Assembly (NCBI GenBank): GCA_018823325.1
Contig: JAHJIJ010000030.1
Span: 372,001 to 436,000, forward strand
Direction: 5' to 3'
Source of the DNA: Alphaproteobacteria bacterium
GTDB taxonomy: Bacteria; Pseudomonadota; Alphaproteobacteria; Sphingomonadales; Sphingomonadaceae
Length of the DNA stretch: 64,000 nucleotides
The notes beneath the pieces were generated by a model. That model was not told the DNA's origin. It did not search any database and was given only the letters and a program-made list of their open reading frames with translations. Made by a program: the position numbers and the translations under genes. Each line of letters starts with the position of its first letter. Position 1 is the stretch's first letter. Shown in pieces: positions 15,946 through 23,679 of this stretch.

Positions 15946-18795
15946 ATGAAAGAGCGCGTGTTTGGCAGGCCTTACGGGCTGCGCGGAACGTTACTGCTCA
16001 CTGCTGCTGTTTGCGCCGTGTCGATCAATGCTCCGGCTGTGGCACAGGAGCCACCGCAGGCGGAAGAAGGCGAGAGCCAGAGTATCGTCGTCACCGGCAC
16101 GCGCCTTGGCGCGTCCGGCTTCACGGCGCCGACGCCGGTTACCGTGATGGATGCCGACAGAATTGCGCAGACTTCCTCGCCGACCGTCGGTGAAGCGCTG
16201 GCCCAGCTGCCGTCCTTCCGTCCGTCCAGCACGCCCAACACGCAGAACATCTTTCCCGCCAACGCGGGCGCGCGCATCTCAGACCTGCGTGGCCTCGGCG
16301 CGGCCCGCACGCTCGTCCTGCTGGATGGTCGTCGCTTCACGCCCAGCACCTCGACCGGCACCATCGACCTCAACATGATTCCCACACTCCTCGTTCGCAG
16401 TGCGGAAATCGTTACCGGCGGCGCGTCTGCGGCATACGGTTCGGACGCTGTGTCCGGCGTCATCAACCTGCGCCTCGACACGCGGCTCGATGGCCTCAAG
16501 GCGACCACCGGCTATGGCGTCACCGATCGCGGTGACGGCGAGCAGTATTTCTGGCAGTTCGGCGCCGGCAAGCGCTTCGCAGACGATCGCGGCCGCATCA
16601 TCATCGGCGCCGAGTATAACAAGGACGAAGGCACCGGCGGCTGCTACACGCGTGACTTCTGCGGCAATGAAGTTGGCGACCTGACTGGCCCTCCGGGCTT
16701 GAATGGTCGTCCGGCTCATAACATTATCACGGGCATGCGGACTGCGACGCTGACGCCTGGCGGTCTCATCACTGCAACGGTCGATGGATCTGGCGTATCG
16801 ACGCCGGCGCGGGGCGGCGTGCTTGGCGGCATTCAGTTCGCAGCGGACGGTTCGCCGACGCAGTTTGTGTATGGCGAGAATGCTAGCGGCCTCTTCCAGC
16901 AGGGCGGATCGGGTGCAGGACTCAATGCCTTCTTCGACGATCCGCTGCTGTCGATCCCGGTGGTGCGCTACAACACGTTTGCGCATCTGGAATATGAGTT
17001 CTCCCCGGCGTTCACAGCGTTTCTTGAAGGCAGCTACGGCCACGTCGAAGGCTTTACGCGTGGGCCGGAGATCCGCGCAGCCGCCACGATCGGCGTCGAC
17101 AATCCGTTCCTGCCGGACGCGATTCGTGATACGATGCAGGACAATGGCATTGCCGCGCTGAGCGTCGGCAAGCTTGGTGTAGACTTTGGTCGTATGGACA
17201 GTACGTCCGTTCGCGACACCTACCGGATCGTCGGCGGCGCGCAGGGTGATATCGGTGGGGGCTGGGCATGGGATGCTCATGTTCAGTACGGCGAAACGGC
17301 CTACGCCCAGACCACCATCAACAACCGCATCAACGCGCGTTACGCAAGGGCGATCGACGCTGTGGACGGCCCCGACGGCCCGGTCTGCCGCGTCAACGCT
17401 GATAGCGACCTGACCAACGACGATCCGGCTTGCGTTGCCCTCAACATCCTTGGCCAGGGCCAGTATTCGCAGGCAGCCAAGAACTACGCCTTCGGCACGA
17501 GCTGGCAGGACAACAAGTACACGCAGCTTGCCGGCGCGCTGAACATCAACGGCACACCTTTCGAGACATGGGCCGGTCCGGTCGCCTTCGCGGCGGGTGT
17601 AGAAGGTCGCCGGAACACGCTCGAGATCAATGTGGACCCCGTCTCGGCAAGCAACGGATTCTACGTGTTCAACCAGACCCCGTCGGCCGGTAACACCAGT
17701 GTTGTTGAAGGCTATCTGGAACTCGGCGTTCCCCTGCTTCAGGGTAGCGCGCTCGGCTCGCTGGACTTGAACGGCGCGATCCGTCAGGCTCATTACAAGA
17801 ACAAGAGTGCTGCGGGCAGCAGCTCGTTTGACGCCACCACCTGGAAGGTCGGCGCCACTTACAAGCCGGTCAGCTGGGCAATGCTGCGCGCGACCTATTC
17901 GCGCGACTTCCGTGCGCCGAACACCTCTGAGCTCTTCACGACTCCCGTCGGCGGAATCGGTGTCTTCTATGATACCGCCAAGGGCGCCGAGAAGTTCATG
18001 AACCTGCTGACGGGCGGCAACGTCAATCTGCGTCCGGAAACGGCCAACACGTTCACCACCGGTATCACCCTGCAACCGCAGGGCGCACTGGCGGGGCTGC
18101 GGCTCTCGGCCGACTACTACAACATCCGCGTCGATGACGCGATTGCCACGCTCCCTCCACAGGTCATCCTCAACACCTGTAACTCAACGGGCGCAGCCGA
18201 TTTCTGTTCACTAATCCAGCGGGACAGCGCCGGGTTCGTGGACACGATTTCGGTCCTGTTCCTCAACCTGAACAAGCAGCAGTTGCGCGGTATCGATATT
18301 GAGGCCGGCTACAATATGCCGCTCGGCATCGACCGCTCGATCGACCTGCGGGTGCTGGCAACCCACACGATCGACTTCACCAACAGTGCGCAGCCGGGCA
18401 TCGACCGTGCTGGCGACAACAGCGCGGCAGGCATTCCATCCTGGGTACTCGACGGTCTTGCCGCGGTGGAGTTCGGCCGTCTCGGCCTGACCCTGCAGGG
18501 TCGCTACATCGGCAGCGGCAAGTACGACGCGACGCTGGTCGGCCCGGAAGACGAGGGCTATGCCGTGACGCTGCCCAACAGCATCAACACCAACCGGGTA
18601 CCCTCGCGCTTCTACACGAACATCGGCGTGACGTTCGACCTAATCAGCGAAGGCAGCAAGAAGCTCGAGCTGTTCGCCAACGTCTACAACCTGTTCGACG
18701 TGATGCCGCCCCCGTACTGGAACGGCAACAACAACGCGGTGTATTACGACAATGTCGGTCGCCGCTACCGGATGGGCGCTCGCGTGACCTTCTGA
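15946..18795 (+). CDS. TonB-dependent outer-membrane receptor
   Basis: Three ATGs stand in tandem (15940, 15943, 15946); the GGGGG ribosome site suits the third, giving 949 residues. The signal peptide ends at APAVAQ, followed by a TonB-box-like SIVVTGTRLG and a plug with GLGAARTLVLLDGRRFTP and YGSDAVSGVINLRLD. The barrel ends YRMGARVTF with the C-terminal Phe of outer-membrane proteins. It is followed by a strong terminator and by two ester hydrolases on the same strand, and it faces a hydrolase across the control region with site C. It likely imports the same class of ester as the receptor at 9950-12640; the two are distant paralogues. Confidence 0.93.
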   Translation: MKERVFGRPYGLRGTLLLTAAVCAVSINAPAVAQEPPQAEEGESQSIVVTGTRLGASGFTAPTPVTVMDADRIAQTSSPTVGEALAQLPSFRPSSTPNTQNIFPANAGARISDLRGLGAARTLVLLDGRRFTPSTSTGTIDLNMIPTLLVRSAEIVTGGASAAYGSDAVSGVINLRLDTRLDGLKATTGYGVTDRGDGEQYFWQFGAGKRFADDRGRIIIGAEYNKDEGTGGCYTRDFCGNEVGDLTGPPGLNGRPAHNIITGMRTATLTPGGLITATVDGSGVSTPARGGVLGGIQFAADGSPTQFVYGENASGLFQQGGSGAGLNAFFDDPLLSIPVVRYNTFAHLEYEFSPAFTAFLEGSYGHVEGFTRGPEIRAAATIGVDNPFLPDAIRDTMQDNGIAALSVGKLGVDFGRMDSTSVRDTYRIVGGAQGDIGGGWAWDAHVQYGETAYAQTTINNRINARYARAIDAVDGPDGPVCRVNADSDLTNDDPACVALNILGQGQYSQAAKNYAFGTSWQDNKYTQLAGALNINGTPFETWAGPVAFAAGVEGRRNTLEINVDPVSASNGFYVFNQTPSAGNTSVVEGYLELGVPLLQGSALGSLDLNGAIRQAHYKNKSAAGSSSFDATTWKVGATYKPVSWAMLRATYSRDFRAPNTSELFTTPVGGIGVFYDTAKGAEKFMNLLTGGNVNLRPETANTFTTGITLQPQGALAGLRLSADYYNIRVDDAIATLPPQVILNTCNSTGAADFCSLIQRDSAGFVDTISVLFLNLNKQQLRGIDIEAGYNMPLGIDRSIDLRVLATHTIDFTNSAQPGIDRAGDNSAAGIPSWVLDGLAAVEFGRLGLTLQGRYIGSGKYDATLVGPEDEGYAVTLPNSINTNRVPSRFYTNIGVTFDLISEGSKKLELFANVYNLFDVMPPPYWNGNNNAVYYDNVGRRYRMGARVTF

Positions 18796-18810
18796 ACTTG
18801 CTAAGGAATG

Positions 18811-18832
18811 CCCCGGCTTCGGCCGGGGTTTT
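18811..18832 (+). terminator. Rho-independent terminator after the TonB receptor
   Basis: CCCCGGC-TTCG-GCCGGGG followed by TTTT, 16 bp after the receptor stop. The tetraloop hairpin should strongly reduce readthrough, so the downstream esterases would be expressed below the receptor or from their own start. Confidence 0.85.
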
Positions 18833-18874
18833 CATATCCGGGGTGCACTCACCCCAACATCACGAGGGCGCGCC

Positions 18875-20476
18875 ATGACGAAGCTTGCCTTGCCGGCCAC
18901 CGGCATCAGCCGCCGAGCATTCTCACTGGCCTGTGGCGCGGGGCTCAGCGCCCTGCTCGCCCGCCCCGCGCTGGCCGCCGCCGTGCCTGTCGCCCGCACC
19001 ACCTATGGTCTTGTGCGCGGCCAATGCGAATATGGCGTCAACGTGTTTCGCGGAATCGCTTACGGTGCTTCGACAGCGGGCAATAACCGCTTCGCCGCTC
19101 CACAGCCGCCCGAGCCGTGGAGCGGTGTGCGCGATGCCTATGACTATGGCCTGCGCAGCCCGCAATTGCCCGATGGCCCCGACGGGCCGGGCTATTCCTC
19201 CTGGCGCGAGCCGAAAGCGGCCGGCGAGGATTGCCTTGCCCTCAACATCTGGACCCCGGCCCTTGCCGATGGGAAGAAGCGCCCGGTGATGGTCTGGCTG
19301 CACGGCGGCGGCCTTGCCGTTGGCTCCGGCGCAACGCCGCATACGGAGGGCCGCAATCTGGCGCTGCGGCAGGACGTCGTCGTGGTGACTGTCAATCACC
19401 GGCTCAACCTGTTCGGCTACCTCTATTTCGGCGATCTCGCCCGCAAGAGCGGCGTGTCAGCCAATCCCGGCCAGCTCGACCTGGTGGCCGCACTTCAGTG
19501 GGTGCGGGATAACATTGCCGAATTCGGCGGGGACCCGCAAAACGTCACCATCTTCGGCCATTCGGGCGGCGGGCTCAAGGTCGCAGGACTGATGGCGATG
19601 CCCGCGGCAAAGGGCCTCTTCCACAAGGCAATACTGCAAAGCGGCTTTGGCACCGCCACGACGGCACCGGCAGAGGCGGAGCAGATCACGGATGGACTGT
19701 GCAAGGCGCTCGGTGTCCGGCGTGGCGACGTCGACGCACTCCGCGCCGCCTCGACCGAACAATTGCTGGCAGCGCTGCAAGAGTTGACCGGCGGCAATCC
19801 GGTTCGCGGCCCCGGCCTCGTCGCGGATGGCGCGGTTGTCGCGCAGACGCCTTTCGGCCCTGGCCTGCCAGCCGTCTCTCCGGACGTGCCGGTGATGGTC
19901 GGGCACACCAGTGCGGAAACGACGGTGTTGTTTCCGCCCAAGGGTGCTTTCGATCTGGACTGGAGCAGCCTCCCCGCCGCGCTGGAGGGCCGCGTGAAAG
20001 AGCCCGGCCCGCTGATTGAAGGCTTCCGCCGGCTGCACCCTGACGCCACGGCTAGCGACATCTACTTCGCCATCACCACGGAGGCCGGGATGGGCCGCAA
20101 CGCCCGCATCGTCGCCGAGGCGCGCGCCGCCGGCGCCGCGAGCCCGGTCTTCGCCTATCTTGTCAAATGGCAGTCTCCGGTGCAGGGCGGGCGCCTGCGC
20201 AGCCCCCACGGCATCGAAGTGCCGATGGTCTTCGACACGGTAACCGAGGCCTATGGCAGCTATGGCGAGCGCATGGCGAGCGCCCAGCATCTGGCCGACG
20301 GCATGAGCCGCTACTGGGCGAACTTCGCGCTGACAGGCGACCCCAATGGCGATTGCCTCGAGCCATGGCCAGCCTATGAGCCGGACAGGAGGATGACGAT
20401 GGTCTTCGACACCACTTATGCGGCGAGCGAGGATCCGCTGGGTGCCGAGCAGGGGCTGATTGCCCGCCATGCGTGA
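18875..20476 (+). CDS. Tat-exported carboxylesterase type B
   Basis: 533 residues. The N-terminus ISRRAFSLACGAGLSALLARPALA is a twin-arginine signal (RR followed by A-F-S-L), unlike the Sec signal of the esterase at 12691. Type B marks are EDCLALNIWTP, WLHGGGLAVGSG, elbow FGHSGGGLK (Ser about 225), an acid near VGHTSAETT and the His in RSPHGIEVPMVFDT. The His instead of Glu/Gln before the nucleophile (GHSGG) is common in bacterial members. Its stop overlaps the frame of the next gene, so the two esterases are likely one unit. Confidence 0.88.
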   Translation: MTKLALPATGISRRAFSLACGAGLSALLARPALAAAVPVARTTYGLVRGQCEYGVNVFRGIAYGASTAGNNRFAAPQPPEPWSGVRDAYDYGLRSPQLPDGPDGPGYSSWREPKAAGEDCLALNIWTPALADGKKRPVMVWLHGGGLAVGSGATPHTEGRNLALRQDVVVVTVNHRLNLFGYLYFGDLARKSGVSANPGQLDLVAALQWVRDNIAEFGGDPQNVTIFGHSGGGLKVAGLMAMPAAKGLFHKAILQSGFGTATTAPAEAEQITDGLCKALGVRRGDVDALRAASTEQLLAALQELTGGNPVRGPGLVADGAVVAQTPFGPGLPAVSPDVPVMVGHTSAETTVLFPPKGAFDLDWSSLPAALEGRVKEPGPLIEGFRRLHPDATASDIYFAITTEAGMGRNARIVAEARAAGAASPVFAYLVKWQSPVQGGRLRSPHGIEVPMVFDTVTEAYGSYGERMASAQHLADGMSRYWANFALTGDPNGDCLEPWPAYEPDRRMTMVFDTTYAASEDPLGAEQGLIARHA

Positions 20477-20498
20477 CGCCAGAACGGATGGGGCTTTC

Positions 20499-22211
20499 AT
20501 GCTCCGCGCACTCAGCCGCCTGACCGCGCAAGCAGCCCTCGCCCTGTCGGCGCTCCTAGCCCTCACGGTTGCAGCCTCTTCCGAAGCCATGGCCGCGCCC
20601 GCCACCGACGCGGTGCTCTTCACGCTGCCAGACCGGCCTGCCATCCTGCCGAAACTGACCTGTCCGGACCTCGTGAAGCCGGTTTCCCAGCAGGCGGAAG
20701 ACATCGTCTATCGGGTGCGCTCCGCTAAGATCGAGCCTGCGACCGAGAGCGCGCCCGCCTTCTGCCTGGTCAAAGCCTATTCCGCGCCTCAGACCGAGTT
20801 CGAGCTGCGCCTCCCGATGACAGGTTATGCCGGCCGATTCCTTCAGGGCGGCTGCGGCGGCATGTGCGGCGTCATCGGTCGAGAGATCACGCCCCGCTGC
20901 AGCAATGCACATGCTGATGCGGGCAGCTTTGCGGTCACGTTCAGCAATGGCGGGCATCACAGCGCGGGTATTGGCGACGGCACCTGGGCCGTTGGCGCAC
21001 CGGAACTGCGCGAGCAGTTTGCACACAAGGCCGCCCACGCTGTCGCGGTCGCGTCCAAGGCCTTGATCGCGCAATTCTATGGGGCGCCACCGGCCTGGAG
21101 CTATTTCGTCGGCTGCTCGGGCGGCGGCCGCGAAGCGCTGATGGAAGTTCAGCGTTATCCTGAGGATTTCGACGGCGTGGTCGCCGGGTCATCGGTGGCC
21201 ATGCCCGCCGCCATGCAGCTGTTCCTGTGGGAAGCGCAGCAGGGGCTTTATCCGGACGGACGCGAGATCTTCACCGCTGATGCCGTCAAGCTTCTGCATG
21301 CTTCGGTGATCAAGGCCTGCGACGGCCTGGATGGCATTGGCGACGGCCAGATCGATGATCCCCGGCGCTGTCGCTACGACCCTGCCAAGCTGGCATGCCA
21401 AAAAAGCGACCGCCCCTCCGCGCGCTGCCTGAACAGTGATCAGGTTGCAGCGGCACGCGCCTACTACCGCGGTCCCACTGATGATCATGGCAACGCTCTG
21501 TTCCCCGGCGGCGCGCCCTATGGCGGCGAGCTCGGCTGGATCGGCCGGGGCAGTCCGACGCAGACCGGCAAGTTCGCGGCGCAATCCTTCCTGCAGTATT
21601 TGCTTTTGCAAGGCGAACTTCCGGCTGATTTCACTTGGCGGGACTGGACGTTCACGCGCGAAAGCCTTCAGCGACTTATGAAGGGAGGGGAGCCCTACGA
21701 CGCCGGAAACCCCGATCTCTCGGCATTCCGGGCAGCGGGCGGGAAGCTGCTGCTGTGGCAGGGCATGGCGGATAACGCTGCCGGTGCCTACGGCATGCTG
21801 GACTATTACCAGGCGGTACGCGACGCGGCTGGCGGCCTGAAAGCGGCTCGAGAATTTGCCCGCATGTTCCTCGTGCCCGGCGGCTATCACTGCTCCGGCG
21901 GATACGTGCCCTATGAGCAGGATTTCCTAGGCGCGATCGTGCTGTGGGTCGAAGAAGGACTGCCGGCAGAGACCTTAATTGCAAGCGCCCGCCTCGACGG
22001 TAGGACTCTGCGTCAACGTCCCATCTATGCCTATCCTACCGTGGCCCGCTATCGGGGCGGGGATGTAAATGTCCCGCATTCGTTTGAACCTGCAGATCCC
22101 ACCCGTGAACCGCAGGACGGTTTCGACTGGCCTGGCTCCCGGGCGAAAGACCGCCCTTTACGGAGTCCGTTGGCTGCGGGAGCGATCGATATCGACCAGC
22201 AGAAACCTTGA
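20499..22211 (+). CDS. Tannase/feruloyl esterase family protein
   Basis: I use the ATG at 20499, which yields the signal peptide MLRALSRLTAQAALALSALL...AMA; an ATG at 20469 overlapping the upstream stop is possible. The 570-residue product has the family elbow FVGCSGGGREALMEVQRYPEDFDG, a paired cysteine next to the Ser (GCS ... GYHCSGG) as in tannases, the acid in WQGMADN, and the His in LVPGGYHCSGG. GGCGGMCGV near residue 110 is also typical. Members hydrolyse galloyl, feruloyl or terephthaloyl-type esters (MHETase belongs here). It broadens the picture of a locus dedicated to ester cleavage; the natural substrate is not readable. Confidence 0.88.
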   Translation: MLRALSRLTAQAALALSALLALTVAASSEAMAAPATDAVLFTLPDRPAILPKLTCPDLVKPVSQQAEDIVYRVRSAKIEPATESAPAFCLVKAYSAPQTEFELRLPMTGYAGRFLQGGCGGMCGVIGREITPRCSNAHADAGSFAVTFSNGGHHSAGIGDGTWAVGAPELREQFAHKAAHAVAVASKALIAQFYGAPPAWSYFVGCSGGGREALMEVQRYPEDFDGVVAGSSVAMPAAMQLFLWEAQQGLYPDGREIFTADAVKLLHASVIKACDGLDGIGDGQIDDPRRCRYDPAKLACQKSDRPSARCLNSDQVAAARAYYRGPTDDHGNALFPGGAPYGGELGWIGRGSPTQTGKFAAQSFLQYLLLQGELPADFTWRDWTFTRESLQRLMKGGEPYDAGNPDLSAFRAAGGKLLLWQGMADNAAGAYGMLDYYQAVRDAAGGLKAAREFARMFLVPGGYHCSGGYVPYEQDFLGAIVLWVEEGLPAETLIASARLDGRTLRQRPIYAYPTVARYRGGDVNVPHSFEPADPTREPQDGFDWPGSRAKDRPLRSPLAAGAIDIDQQKP

Positions 22212-22887
22212 AACGCGGTTATAGCCGACATAGCGGTCGTTGCCGTGCCAAAGCAGGACCTTCATAGCGGACTTACGTTCATCATCGCCAAAAGACCTGT
22301 GCTGGGACATTGCTGCCGTTCCCCGGCGTGATGTCTAACGGCAGAATCTGCCCAAAGCGGACGACAGTGCCTTAGGCTCTGAATGGCCACGATTGCGGAC
22401 GATTCGGGCAGCCCCCTTTGGTCAGTCAAACCGCTTAAGCCATCATTCGTTCAAGTCGCTGAAAATCGGGCCATGTATTTACCGGGGTTGCGGACGGTCC
22501 GAACTGCCCGCTTGCAGGCGGCAATGCAGGGAAGCGGACCTTCGTTCACTGCGCTGCAGATATGGCGAGCAATGTCTGCTTGGCTAGGTATTCCAGTCAT
22601 TTCGTCGCACGCGCAGCGGCACGAAGAACAATGCCGGCTCATTTAACCTTGCACGCTCGTACACGACCTTCAATAAGGATATTTAGTCCCCATAGAGCGG
22701 ATCAAACAATATCAGAAAACCTTATTTCGAATTTTTACTTAAATTTACAAAATTTTACTAAGGCCCTCGAAAAAATGTTATAAGTTTCCTTTCTATCATT
22801 AGGATGGTTTCGCAGTTCTGCCGCTGCCGTCGTTCAATTTCTCTGAGCGGATGGCGCAGGCTGTGCCAAACTTTGAGAGGGTCGCTA
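22212..22887. other. Intergenic stretch, AT-rich at its right end
   Basis: The first 450 bp hold no gene I can support; short frames lack ribosome sites. From 22680 to 22800 the DNA is markedly AT-rich and contains three TTTAC boxes spaced 10 bp (22734-22758), so this end is a promoter for the small rightward genes. Confidence 0.6.
22734..22758 (+). promoter_or_regulatory. Three TTTAC boxes with 10-bp period (response-regulator-type array)
   Basis: TTTAC begins at 22734, 22744 and 22754, exactly 10 bp apart, each followed by an A/T-rich half. OmpR/PhoB-family regulators bind such direct repeats once per helical turn, and an OmpR-type regulator is encoded 4.5 kb away. Related arrays occur at 27981, 28390 and 30257. 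Confidence 0.55.
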
Positions 22888-23121
22888 GTGAACGACAACG
22901 ACGAAATCCAGCTTTCTGGGTGGTTGAGCAAAACGCCTTTGGGATTTTGCCTCTGGTTTCTAAACGGTGACGGAGTTCTTCTGAGCAACGCATGGGTGGA
23001 AGATGAACTTATCAATCATCCTGTCTACGTTTCAGGATCTTGGGATGATAGCAGATTCATGGCACAACGGATAGAAGTCGACCCCAACTCATACGACCTG
23101 TGGCGTCCGGCTCGCCTATGA
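22888..23121 (+). CDS. Small unknown protein, OB-fold-like pattern
   Basis: The open frame is longer, but a GTG at 22888 is preceded by GAGAGG at 8 nt and starts the conserved-looking part: 77 residues, VNDNDEIQLSGWLSK ... VYVSGSWDDSRFMAQRIEVD. The alternation G-x-L ... V-x-V-x-G ... I-x-V is what small OB-fold domains look like, though this is only a pattern reading. It lies downstream of the TTTAC array and just before a lipoprotein gene with 6 bp between, so the two may form a unit controlled by the nearby two-component system. Confidence 0.45.
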   Translation: MNDNDEIQLSGWLSKTPLGFCLWFLNGDGVLLSNAWVEDELINHPVYVSGSWDDSRFMAQRIEVDPNSYDLWRPARL

Positions 23122-23127
23122 AAATCG

Positions 23128-23679
23128 ATGGTAACCGCTAACCAGTCCATGTTGCGCAATATCCGTCTTGAGACACTTTTCCGCGCAGCACTTTGTGTCA
23201 TTGTGGTGGGTGTCGCCTCAGGGTGTGCCAGTCCTGTCCGCGTTTCGGGCTTCGGCGACCTGCCGCCCGCGACGCAGGTCAAGGCCTATCGCATCGCGGT
23301 CGTTGAAGCCGGGACTGAAGATCAGCTCAAGACGGCGCTAGAAGCGGCACTTCTGTATAAAGGATTAGCGGTCGACGCTAACTCCGAGATGGGCATCGAG
23401 GCGGGTTTTTCTGTTAGACCGCGCCGGGTCGAATTGGAGAATGGCAAGGCGACCGCAACCGCCTTCCGCCCCTTCTGCAAACGCCAACTCTATGTGCTGT
23501 CGCTCATTATATCCGCTCGACATTCAGGTAAGATCCTAATGGAAAGGCAGGCAAGCGCCATGCGCTGCCAATGGGCTATGGTGGATTCGATGAATGCCTT
23601 GGCCAATGCAGCCATAAACCAAGCCGTGTCACCGAAGTTCAGGACAGATCCGCCTCCGGCGCCATTGGCACCGAAATGA
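23128..23679 (+). CDS. Small lipoprotein of unknown function
   Basis: Up to 183 residues; the ATG at 23128 or the one at 23149 could be used and neither has a strong ribosome site. A hydrophobic run (FRAALCVIVVGVASGCAS) ends in a lipobox with the Cys at about residue 33, so the protein should be lipidated. The mature part has the pattern of envelope lipoproteins that build up a small alpha/beta domain (VKAYRIAVVEAGTEDQLKTALEAAL). Its 3' end overlaps the convergent kinase gene by 41 bp. Function unknown; location next to a CHASE2 kinase suggests an envelope-related role. Confidence 0.62.
   Translation: MVTANQSMLRNIRLETLFRAALCVIVVGVASGCASPVRVSGFGDLPPATQVKAYRIAVVEAGTEDQLKTALEAALLYKGLAVDANSEMGIEAGFSVRPRRVELENGKATATAFRPFCKRQLYVLSLIISARHSGKILMERQASAMRCQWAMVDSMNALANAAINQAVSPKFRTDPPPAPLAPK

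Noticed and set aside
16279..18075. A 598-codon leftward frame
   Set aside because: It lies entirely opposite the TonB receptor gene, has no ribosome site and is a codon-usage shadow of GC-rich coding DNA.
19457..20704. A 415-codon leftward frame
   Set aside because: Antisense to the Tat esterase and tannase genes with no known motif; a shadow.
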